This document shows, one piece after another, positions 1 to 6,137 of a stretch of 8,731 nucleotides of DNA (its first letter is position 1; every line of letters starts with the position of its first letter). Position numbers and translations under genes: made by a program. The stretch covers positions 12,585 to 21,315 of the forward strand of contig DBXN01000036.1 in NCBI GenBank assembly GCA_002309585.1, read 5' to 3'. The notes beneath the pieces were generated by a model. It saw nothing but the letters and a program-made list of their open reading frames with translations, was not told where the DNA came from and did no database searches. The DNA is from Verrucomicrobia bacterium UBA1211. GTDB lineage: Bacteria > Verrucomicrobiota > Kiritimatiellia > RFP12 > UBA1067.

Positions 1-996
1 CCCCGCCAGCAGGATACCGGATGCCGGCGCGAGTACCACCATCGGCAGGTGGAGGGTGTCGAGCAACGCGATGATATCCCCGTTCAGCGCGGAAGCCTTG
101 ACGATTCCGGCGACGGTTCCCGTTCCCAACAGGAGAATCACTACGCCCGCGACCTTTCCCAGCCCGAATTCCGAATACGCCACCGTCTTCCGCCAGGCGC
201 CACAGGCCACGCAGGAGACGATCCCGCCGACCGGGAGCGCGACCATCGGATCGACCGACACCCCGGCGATCGGGCGCAGGGCCAGAAGCGTGATGACCGC
301 AACGGGGCCCGCGATCGCCGCCAACACGCCCGGCGTCGGCGTCCGCGAAACAGGCCCGCCCGTTTCCACGGGCGCCACCGTCTCCACATCCCCGGCGGCC
401 TTCCGTCTCGCCAGCCAACCGGCCAGCACGACGGTCACAACCAGAGCGCAAAGGGCGGGAACGGCATTGGCCGCCATAAGCGCGGTCAAATCCACCTTGA
501 ACGCATCCGCGGCGGCGATGGTGTTGGGATTGGGCGAAATGATATTCCCCGCCTTTCCGCCGCCCACCATCGCCAACAGCAACGCGGAGACGGGAAGAGA
601 GGTTTTCCTGCCGACAGCCAGCGCGACCGGCGCAACCGTGATCACGGCGATGTCGATGAACACGCCGACGGCACCGACGATCATCGTGGCGAGCGCGATG
701 GCCGCGAGCGCGAACCGCGCGCCGAGCCGCGCGACAACGGTGTCGGCGATCTTGACCGCGCTACCCGTCTGGACCAACGCCCCGACGAGAACGCCCGACG
801 CCAGGATCCGCAGCACACTCGGTATCATCCCTTTCGTCCCATCAATCATCGCGGTAACGGTTTCCACCAGTCCACCGCCGCCGAGCAGACCGCCCACCAG
901 CGACCCGAAAACAAGCGCGTATACCGGCGTCACCTTCCGGATGATCAGAAGGATCGCCACACTAAGCCCGATCAATGCACCCCAAGTCGTAAACAT
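1..996 (-). CDS. GntP-family permease (gluconate/glycerate-type H+ symporter), C-terminus cut by window edge
   Basis: Reading the minus strand from ATG at 996 gives 332 uninterrupted codons running off the window edge; GntP proteins are usually about 440-450 residues, so roughly the last quarter is missing. The product is an inner-membrane protein with many hydrophobic segments, starting MFTTWGALIGLSVAILLIIR. The diagnostic family signature GNIISPNPNTIAAADAF is at residues 150-166, just after GGGKA. GntP proteins are H+-coupled importers of gluconate and related sugar acids. The start overlaps the end of the glycerate kinase gene by 25 bp, which implies translational coupling. An AGG-type Shine-Dalgarno lies in GAGCAGGTATTCAG before the ATG. 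From memory, GntP permeases occur beside glycerate kinase in other bacteria (for example Haemophilus), so D-glycerate is a reasonable substrate guess. Family is near certain; substrate is inferred. Opposite-strand reading frames here are Arg/Ala-rich shadows. Confidence 0.93.
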   Translation of the reverse strand, partial: MFTTWGALIGLSVAILLIIRKVTPVYALVFGSLVGGLLGGGGLVETVTAMIDGTKGMIPSVLRILASGVLVGALVQTGSAVKIADTVVARLGARFALAAIALATMIVGAVGVFIDIAVITVAPVALAVGRKTSLPVSALLLAMVGGGKAGNIISPNPNTIAAADAFKVDLTALMAANAVPALCALVVTVVLAGWLARRKAAGDVETVAPVETGGPVSRTPTPGVLAAIAGPVAVITLLALRPIAGVSVDPMVALPVGGIVSCVACGAWRKTVAYSEFGLGKVAGVVILLLGTGTVAGIVKASALNGDIIALLDTLHLPMVVLAPASGILLAG

Positions 997-2087
997 CTGA
1001 ATACCTGCTCCACCGTTCGTGTCAGATTTGCCGCGGCGTAACGCACGTCAAGCGCATCCGCGAGGGGCGTGACTTTCCCCAGGATCGGGAAAAACGCGTC
1101 GATCCCGACACCATGCACGGCCTCGACCCCATCGCCGACACAACCCGAAAACGCGAGAACCGGCTTGCCATACCGCTTCGCCAGCCGCGCGACGCCAGCC
1201 GGGGCCTTCCCCATTGCCGTCTGCCCATCCAACCGGCCCTCGCCGGTCACCACTACATCCGCGTCCCGAAGGAGCGATTCCAACCCCGTCTCCGACATGA
1301 TCAGCTCGACACCCGGAAGCAACTCACCCCCAAGAAAACGGCGAAAGGCGAACCCCAGGCCCCCCGCCGCACCGTCACCCGGCGATGCGGCTTCATCCCC
1401 GGCAACCGCCGCGAAGTGCGCCAGCGCACCGTCCAACACCGCGACCGTTTCCGGCGAGGCGCCCTTCTGCGGACCGTACACCGCGCTTGCCCCCAACGGA
1501 CCGCACAGCGGATTGGAGACATCGCAGGCGATCCGGAAAGCGAGATCCTCCCGCCACGTCCCCGAATCGATCCGTGCGAGCGCGGTAAGCCCGCCCCCGC
1601 CACGCGGAATCGCATTTCCCGCCGCATCCAGCAGCCGGAATCCCAACGCCTGAAGCATTCCGGCACCGCCGTCATTGGTCGCGCTGCCGCCGATGCCCAT
1701 GATGAACCGCCGGGCGCCCCGCGCGGCGGCATCGCGGATCAGCTCCCCCACGCCGAAGGTTGTCGCCCGGAGAGGATCGCGCGCGTCGGGGGCAACAAGC
1801 GTAAGCCCGGCCGCGGCGGCCATCTCCATCACCGCCGTGCCGTCCGGAAGCAATCCGTAAACCGCCTCGACGGGACGCCCCATCGGGCCCGTGACCGTCA
1901 CGCATCGCCGTTCGCCCGCCAAACCCGACACCAACGCGTCAACAGTCCCCTCGCCGCCGTCAGCCAACGGACGGATGACACATTCCGCGTCCGAAAAGAC
2001 CCGGCGAATCCCCGCCGCAGCGGCCTCGCCCGCGGCGACCGAACCTAAACTTCCCTTGAACGAATCAATCGCGATCGCGACTTTCAT
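972..2087 (-). CDS. garK: Glycerate kinase type 1 (GarK/GlxK family)
   Basis: This 371-residue protein matches the usual 370-380 residues of family-1 glycerate kinases. These cytoplasmic enzymes phosphorylate D-glycerate with ATP, giving 2-phosphoglycerate in the GarK branch. Recognisable blocks, in order: MKVAIAIDSFKGSL at the N-terminus, PLADGGEGTV at 40-49, GIGGSATNDGG at 132-142, and GEGRLDGQTAMGKAP at 282-296, followed by the GKPVLAFSG block near 307. The open frame extends upstream to 2303. I chose ATG at 2087 because the family N-terminus begins exactly there and GGAG (2095-2098) sits 7 nt before it; the 72 upstream codons are Arg-rich and overlap the hydrolase gene. The gene begins 34 bp after the hydrolase stop, and its end overlaps the GntP start by 25 bp. 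The pair looks like a glycerate import-and-phosphorylation module, or a funnel for glycerate made by upstream enzymes. Family confidence is very high; 2- versus 3-phosphoglycerate as product cannot be read here. Confidence 0.96.
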   Translation of the reverse strand: MKVAIAIDSFKGSLGSVAAGEAAAAGIRRVFSDAECVIRPLADGGEGTVDALVSGLAGERRCVTVTGPMGRPVEAVYGLLPDGTAVMEMAAAAGLTLVAPDARDPLRATTFGVGELIRDAAARGARRFIMGIGGSATNDGGAGMLQALGFRLLDAAGNAIPRGGGGLTALARIDSGTWREDLAFRIACDVSNPLCGPLGASAVYGPQKGASPETVAVLDGALAHFAAVAGDEAASPGDGAAGGLGFAFRRFLGGELLPGVELIMSETGLESLLRDADVVVTGEGRLDGQTAMGKAPAGVARLAKRYGKPVLAFSGCVGDGVEAVHGVGIDAFFPILGKVTPLADALDVRYAAANLTRTVEQVFRCLRLGVH

Positions 2088-2121
2088 AGCCACACTCCAC
2101 GGGAGATGACCGGCGGAACCG

Positions 2122-3267
2122 TCACTTCCCTTTTCCGCCTTCCTCTTTTTTAACCGGTGTTTCGAGACAGGGCCAAGTGAGTCTGGCCCACGTCTCATAC
2201 CGTTCCTTGGAGGCCGGCGAATTGCCTGCAACCTGCACGAAATAGATCCGAACGGTGTTGTTTTTCCAGTTCGCGAACGCCATCGTGCCATAGGCGCCTC
2301 CATGTCCGAGCGTTCCCTTCGCCGGATGGGCCTCCATGCCGAACGTGTACCATGAGTCCCGCCCCGTCAATACGCCGGTCCATTCGGCCATCGCTTTTTC
2401 GGAGAGGAACCGTTTCCCATCAGGCAGAAGCCCGCCGGACGCGATCATCCGGCAGAACCGCATCATATCAAGCGGGGTAGCGAAGAGCCCGCCGCCCGCT
2501 TCGGGGTATGCCGGCGCACGATCATAGGGAAAGGTCAACTGGTCAACCGTGATCGGTTTGGGCGGCTCCTTGCCTGCGGCATCCATGCGGTAACTCGTTG
2601 CCATGCGCCGCATCTCCTTCTCGCCAGGGAAAAAAAGCGTGTCGTTCATGCCGAGCGGCTCAAGCACCCGCCGTTTGAGGAGTCGGTCCCACGGCTCGCC
2701 GCCCGCCACCACCTCGCAGATCGCGACGGCGATGTCGATGCCCCAGTTCGAATAGCGATATTCCGAATCCGGCTCGTAATCGAGTCCCCTGGCGACGGCC
2801 TTGGATGCGAGCAGCCGCATGGGATACTGGCTGATGGGCATGGAGGGGAAGAAGGGGAGTCCGCTCCTATGCCCCATAACCATGCGGACCGTCGGTTTCT
2901 TCTTCGGGACCTGACCGTGAACACGGATGTCGCGCCACTCCGGGAGATACTGCTCCACCGGGGCATCAAGCGATATCTTCCCCTCGTCCACAAAGGTCAG
3001 GACCAGGGCGCAAGCGATCCCTTTCGAGTTGGAGGCGATCCAAAAGAGATCGTTCTCGCTGATCTTCCGCTTCGACGCGACATCCGCGTAACCGATGCAA
3101 TCGATGCGTGTCTCACCCTCGGCATAGATACACGACACGAAACCCGGCATCGTCTCATCGTCCCCGTATGCGGCAAAGGCGGTTTTGATATCCGGCGGTT
3201 TCACCGCAAAACACGATCCCGCCAGCATGGCCAACACCGTCCCAACCCATATCCGATTACGCTTCAT
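2122..3267 (-). CDS. Exported serine hydrolase, class-C beta-lactamase/esterase fold
   Basis: The 381-residue product has the motifs of the AmpC / D-aminopeptidase / EstB superfamily. These are SxxK as S-N-S-K at residues 79-82 (Ser nucleophile and Lys), the Y-S-N triad at 172-174, and H-G-G at 322-324 in LGHGGAYGT in place of the KTG box. The N-terminus MKRNRIWVGTVLAMLAGSCFA is a signal peptide. Signal-peptidase-I cleavage after CFA or lipidation at the Cys of LAGSC are both possible, so the protein acts outside the cytoplasm. ATG at 3267 is chosen over ATG at 3318 because it begins the signal peptide and follows AGGAAG (3275-3280) by 7 nt; the longer form would add a charged leader and overlap the activase. 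It lies 16 bp after the activase stop, inside the apparent operon. The family includes esterases, amidases, peptidases and transpeptidases, so the substrate is open. An HGG rather than KTG box fits an esterase or amidase better than true beta-lactam resistance. Confidence 0.9.
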   Translation of the reverse strand: MKRNRIWVGTVLAMLAGSCFAVKPPDIKTAFAAYGDDETMPGFVSCIYAEGETRIDCIGYADVASKRKISENDLFWIASNSKGIACALVLTFVDEGKISLDAPVEQYLPEWRDIRVHGQVPKKKPTVRMVMGHRSGLPFFPSMPISQYPMRLLASKAVARGLDYEPDSEYRYSNWGIDIAVAICEVVAGGEPWDRLLKRRVLEPLGMNDTLFFPGEKEMRRMATSYRMDAAGKEPPKPITVDQLTFPYDRAPAYPEAGGGLFATPLDMMRFCRMIASGGLLPDGKRFLSEKAMAEWTGVLTGRDSWYTFGMEAHPAKGTLGHGGAYGTMAFANWKNNTVRIYFVQVAGNSPASKERYETWARLTWPCLETPVKKEEGGKGK

Positions 3268-3283
3268 GATTCTTCTTCCTTTT

Positions 3284-4015
3284 TTATCCATTCCCCATTC
3301 CCCGATCCCAGTTTCCATCCAACCTTAAAGGCGATAGATCGGGAGCACGGTCTTCATCGAAACCGGGAGAATAGACCCGGCCGAGTTTCGCATACTTCGC
3401 CCCCGCGAAACGGTTGTAGGGAAGCAGTTCCACCTTCACGAGATTCGGTGCATCGGCGAGAAGCCTCGCCATACCCTCCTTTGCCTCCCGGGTATCGTTG
3501 ACGCCGGGAATGCACGGAATCCGCGCGACAAACGGGATGCCCGACGTTTTCAGCCATGCAAGATTCGTGAAGATCAGCGAAGCGTCCACACCCGTCCAGC
3601 GGCGGTACCCCTCCAGATCGGGGAACTTGAGATCCTGCAGAACGAGATCCATTTGCGAGACGGCCTCCCTATACGCCTCGGCCGGGGCGAACCCGCTCGT
3701 CTCGACCGCATAGGTGAGCCGCGGCTCCGCCGCACGGAGTCGGGCGATCACAGCCGAGACGAAACCGGCCTGCGCAAGCGGTTCACCACCCGAAAAGGTC
3801 ACCCCGCCGCCGGAACCGATGAGAAAATCCGCCGTCTTGAGAACCCCGTCCGCGACCTCGCAGTCGGTCATCTCCCGCCCGCCCCCGAATGCCTGTCCCT
3901 CCGGGTTGTGGCACCATGCGCAGCGCAACGGACACCCCTGGAGGAAGACGGTGGTCCGCGGTCCGGGACCGTCCTGCAGCGTGAACTCGCGTATCTCAAA
4001 GACTCGACCGGTCAA
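3284..4015 (-). CDS. Glycyl radical enzyme activase (radical SAM, PflA-type, compact)
   Basis: The 243-residue product is a radical-SAM activating enzyme. It would use a [4Fe-4S] cluster and S-adenosylmethionine to abstract a hydrogen from the Gly of its partner enzyme. The CxxxCxxC cluster motif is C28, C32, C35 in GCPLRCAWCHNPEG, followed by SGGGVTFSGGEP and the late ELLPYNRFAGAKYAKLGR stretch. The N-terminal pattern (MTGRVFEIREFTLQDGPGPR) matches PFL-activase starts. Length and spacing resemble E. coli PflA (about 246 residues), and the extra ferredoxin-like Cys clusters found in many non-PFL activases are absent. The start is TTG at 4015: GAGGGA (4021-4026) sits 5 nt upstream, the next Met is near residue 49 after the cluster, and an in-frame stop lies just upstream. 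It is 9 bp after the GRE stop, so the upstream GRE is its evident partner. The last nine residues are encoded by a heptamer repeat (3288-3308). Function is very likely; partner specificity is inferred from position. Confidence 0.94.
   Translation of the reverse strand: MTGRVFEIREFTLQDGPGPRTTVFLQGCPLRCAWCHNPEGQAFGGGREMTDCEVADGVLKTADFLIGSGGGVTFSGGEPLAQAGFVSAVIARLRAAEPRLTYAVETSGFAPAEAYREAVSQMDLVLQDLKFPDLEGYRRWTGVDASLIFTNLAWLKTSGIPFVARIPCIPGVNDTREAKEGMARLLADAPNLVKVELLPYNRFAGAKYAKLGRVYSPGFDEDRAPDLSPLRLDGNWDRGMGNG
3288..3308. repeat. Three heptamers CCATTCC/CCATTCC/CCGATCC within the end of the activase gene
   Basis: Two identical CCATTCC units are followed by CCGATCC, all in strict 7-bp register. 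They lie inside the last codons of the activase, where they encode the tail DRGMGNG, and stop just before its TAA (3284-3286). The activase core ends earlier, so this tail looks like a repeat-derived extension. Confidence 0.55.
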
Positions 4016-4020
4016 AACGT

Positions 4021-4026
4021 TCCCTC
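4021..4026 (-). promoter_or_regulatory. Shine-Dalgarno GAGGGA deciding the TTG start of the activase
   Basis: GAGGGA on the minus strand ends 5 nt before TTG at 4015 and overlaps the GRE stop codon TGA (4027-4025). No other ATG, GTG or TTG lies between that stop and the conserved MTGRVFEIREF sequence. A weak start codon placed within a stop-overlapping ribosome site suggests coupled, limited translation of the activase relative to the GRE. That would suit a catalyst needed in lower amounts than its substrate protein. Confidence 0.7.
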
Positions 4027-6058
4027 AGCCTTTCAGCTCAACGCGCCTGATGATCTGGTCCTGGAAGCACTTGTCCAGTTCGATGAAGTACCCGCTCCAG
4101 CCCCACACGCGGACGATGAGATGGCGGTGACGCTCGGGATGGGCCTGCGCATCGAGAAGGGTCTCGCGGTTGATCGTGTTGATCTGCATCTGGTGACCGC
4201 CCCGATCGATGAAGTATTTCACCAGTTGCGCCACCTTCGTCACACCGTCTGGCTCAAGGAAGGCGGAGTCGTGGATCTCGATCGTGAGGGGCCCACCGTT
4301 CGAGACCGGCACCAGATCGGGTTCGGTAAAACTCTTCACCACACTCACCGGCCCCTTGACCGGCACATCAAGACTCGGCGCGTAGTTGGCCGAAAACGGC
4401 TGTCCCTTGAGCCGTCCGTCCGCCGAGGCGGGCACCTCCCGCGCATGCCACACATAGTACATCGCGGAACCCGTGCCGGGGCGGAACACGCCGCCGCGGT
4501 CATTCCGCTTCCCATCGAAAACATGCCCCCAGACCCCGATAAGTTCCTTCGCCAGATCGTCCGCACGGCTGTCCGCGTTGCCCATCTTCGGCGCGGCCTT
4601 GGCCGCCTCAAGCAGATCGGGGCGTCCGTCGAAATCGGTGTCGAGGAGCGTCACAAGATCGCCAAGCGTAACAAACCGCTTTTCAAACACAAGCTCGCGG
4701 ACCGATGCGAGCGAGTCGACCGCGACCGCGATACCCGTTCCGTGGATTCCGAAGTTGTTGTACCTGCCGCCCTTGCAGAGGTCGCGCGCATTCGCCACGC
4801 AGTCGGTGGAGATCACAGAGACGAACGGTCCGGGCAGGATCTCCACATGGCGATACTTCTCCACAAGCGCATCGGCACGGTGGCGGATTTCGGCGAAGAA
4901 CGCCGCCTTCACATCGTCAAACGAGCACACATCATCCTTATCCGCGAGATTCCTGAGCGCGGTGTCAAGGCACCCCACAAAGTTCACGGCATCGATGTTG
5001 TTGATGTCCATCCCGCACCCGGGGATCACGAACTCCCAGCACGCCGCCACAGAGTAGTCGCGCGCGTCGTCAAGCGCATAGCCCCAGCGCGTCAGCGCCG
5101 GGATCACCACATCGTCATTGGCGTACTGCGGGAATCCAAGGCCCTCCTTCGTCAGTTCTGTGCCGAGTTCATAGATCGCGAGCGGCGTCGATCGGTCGAC
5201 ACGCAGATTGATCTTCGGATCGACAAGCTTGAGCTCGCCGCAGGCCTTCAGACAGAGACGTGAAAGATCGTTGAACGCGCTCGTACCGTCGCGCGTAACG
5301 CCGCCGAGCATCACAGACTGCCCGTTGTCGCCTTGCTGCACGCCGATGTAAAGGTCACTGTCGCGGTTGCACGCGATGAAGAACTCCTCGATCTCCTCCA
5401 GGGCCGTCTCCTCGGTAAGCCGGCCTTCGCGGATATCGGCCTCGTAATACGGGTAGAGATACTGGTCGATGCGTCCGAGTCCGCAGTGGTACTCTCCCTC
5501 GCACCACATCGCGTAGTGGAGGATCCGAAGCGCCTGCAACGCCTCATGCAGGGTCCTCGCGCCTTTGTGCGGAACGTGTTCGATCCCGTAGCGGTCGGCA
5601 AGCTCAAGAACGGCCTTCACGGAAAGCGCCGCGTTCTCAAGGAAATTCACACCTTCGGTATCGCCCTCGGCGCGCGCGACGGCGAGCCGCTTCCCGATCT
5701 CATCAAGCCGCGTGTCAAGACCGTCGCGTATCGTAGGGCCAAAGTCCGCCGTCAGGTTGAAAATGACGCCTTTCTCGCCAAAGGCCGTGCCGGAAGCGCG
5801 GCGTGCGGCCATTTCCCCATCGGTGTGCAGATCGGGGATCTGCTTGACCGTGCGGAGGAAGTGGATGGTCTCGCCATCCATGAATGCGGGTGTCTCCGCC
5901 GCAAGCATCGCCTCAAGCCCCATGCGTGCGCGGGTTTCATCGTCGATCGCCTCATCGACGAACCGCTTCAGCAACGGCTTCCAATCGACATCGCGGCGGA
6001 ATCGTTTCTGTTCCTTATCGAACGTCCGTTCCAAAAGACTCCTGATCCTCTCGGTCAT
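4025..6058 (-). CDS. Divergent glycyl radical enzyme (pyruvate formate-lyase-like superfamily, not a true PFL)
   Basis: The 677-residue cytoplasmic enzyme belongs to the PFL/diol-dehydratase/choline-lyase superfamily. The core includes GRIDQYLYPYYEADI near 195-209, a GFPQYANDDVVIPAL stretch near 308-322, and the active-site loop YSVAACWEF with Cys340 and Glu342. The C-terminal radical loop is LIVRVWGWSGYFIELD with Gly653 as the expected radical site, close to the RVxGY motif of CutC and glycerol dehydratase. A C-x-E motif fits radical eliminases/dehydratases and some decarboxylases and C-S lyases; true PFL has Cys-Cys. Two features are odd: Trp in C-W-E, and RVWGW instead of RV[AS]GY. The protein is about 100 residues shorter than most GREs, mainly in the N-terminal half. 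The ATG at 6058 is chosen because GGAGGAG (6065-6071) lies 6 nt upstream; an in-frame TTG at 6076 would place that ribosome site inside the gene. It follows the MFS gene by 74 bp and is paired with the activase 9 bp downstream. Superfamily is certain; substrate is unknown. Confidence 0.95.
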   Translation of the reverse strand: MTERIRSLLERTFDKEQKRFRRDVDWKPLLKRFVDEAIDDETRARMGLEAMLAAETPAFMDGETIHFLRTVKQIPDLHTDGEMAARRASGTAFGEKGVIFNLTADFGPTIRDGLDTRLDEIGKRLAVARAEGDTEGVNFLENAALSVKAVLELADRYGIEHVPHKGARTLHEALQALRILHYAMWCEGEYHCGLGRIDQYLYPYYEADIREGRLTEETALEEIEEFFIACNRDSDLYIGVQQGDNGQSVMLGGVTRDGTSAFNDLSRLCLKACGELKLVDPKINLRVDRSTPLAIYELGTELTKEGLGFPQYANDDVVIPALTRWGYALDDARDYSVAACWEFVIPGCGMDINNIDAVNFVGCLDTALRNLADKDDVCSFDDVKAAFFAEIRHRADALVEKYRHVEILPGPFVSVISTDCVANARDLCKGGRYNNFGIHGTGIAVAVDSLASVRELVFEKRFVTLGDLVTLLDTDFDGRPDLLEAAKAAPKMGNADSRADDLAKELIGVWGHVFDGKRNDRGGVFRPGTGSAMYYVWHAREVPASADGRLKGQPFSANYAPSLDVPVKGPVSVVKSFTEPDLVPVSNGGPLTIEIHDSAFLEPDGVTKVAQLVKYFIDRGGHQMQINTINRETLLDAQAHPERHRHLIVRVWGWSGYFIELDKCFQDQIIRRVELKG

Positions 6059-6064
6059 GCCTTT

Positions 6065-6071
6065 CTCCTCC
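6065..6071 (-). promoter_or_regulatory. Strong Shine-Dalgarno GGAGGAG for the glycyl radical enzyme
   Basis: GGAGGAG lies 6 nt before ATG at 6058. It is the strongest ribosome site in the window and fixes the GRE start, excluding the in-frame TTG at 6076 that sits upstream of it. It suggests high translation of the GRE relative to the activase. Confidence 0.8.
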
Positions 6072-6086
6072 GTCAAAAAAAGTTAA

Positions 6087-6137
6087 GTTGAGCGTTGAGG
6101 TTGAGGGCATTCCCTCTCCCTCCCGTCACCCGTCACT
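6087..6137. repeat. Degenerate 7-bp-period repeats in the MFS-GRE spacer
   Basis: On the plus strand the spacer splits into heptamers: GTTGAGC, GTTGAGG, TTGAGGG, CATTCCC (6087-6114), and then CGTCACC, CGTCACT (6124-6137). The final unit contains the stop codon of the MFS gene (TCA at 6133-6135, read as TGA on the minus strand). Similar 7-bp patterns occur at 3288-3308 and 8300-8327. Each copy number is small, so this is a tandem-word pattern rather than a classical microsatellite. Confidence 0.55.
6103..6116 (-). other. Small hairpin in the MFS-GRE spacer, not a clear terminator
   Basis: GAGGG and CCCTC pair around a 4-nt loop between the MFS stop and the GRE start. A run of seven T follows on the minus strand, but about 20 nt later rather than directly after the stem. 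This is therefore not a standard intrinsic terminator. It could stabilise a processed mRNA end or attenuate weakly, but it also overlaps the heptamer repeats, so it may be only a by-product of them. Confidence 0.35.

Noticed and set aside
49..1041. Plus-strand frames of 330 and 314 codons opposite the GntP gene
   Set aside because: Low-complexity Arg/Asp/His or Ala/Thr/Pro composition, no motif, and the minus strand carries the GntP signature.
1113..2048. 311-codon plus-strand frame opposite glycerate kinase
   Set aside because: Arg/Pro-rich shadow of a gene whose minus-strand frame has all the kinase motifs.
2088..2303. N-terminal extension of glycerate kinase to 2303
   Set aside because: The extra 72 codons are Arg-rich, unlike the family, and overlap the hydrolase gene. 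ATG at 2087 has the conserved N-terminus and a GGAG site.
2122..3267. Beta-lactam resistance gene
   Set aside because: The fold is class-C-like but the third motif is HGG, not KTG, and the context is catabolic; nothing indicates resistance.
3653..5263. 536-codon open frame on the plus strand opposite the GRE and activase
   Set aside because: It is Arg/His/Val-rich with no recognisable domain, and the minus strand at the same place encodes two well-conserved proteins. Long antisense frames are expected in G+C-rich genes.
4025..6058. True pyruvate formate-lyase (pflB)
   Set aside because: The Cys-Cys pair of PFL is missing; the active-site loop reads A-C-W-E, and the length is well below PFL.
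6059..6132. Intrinsic terminator between the MFS gene and the GRE
   Set aside because: The 5-bp hairpin (6103-6116) and the T7 run are separated by about 20 nt, so it lacks terminator geometry.
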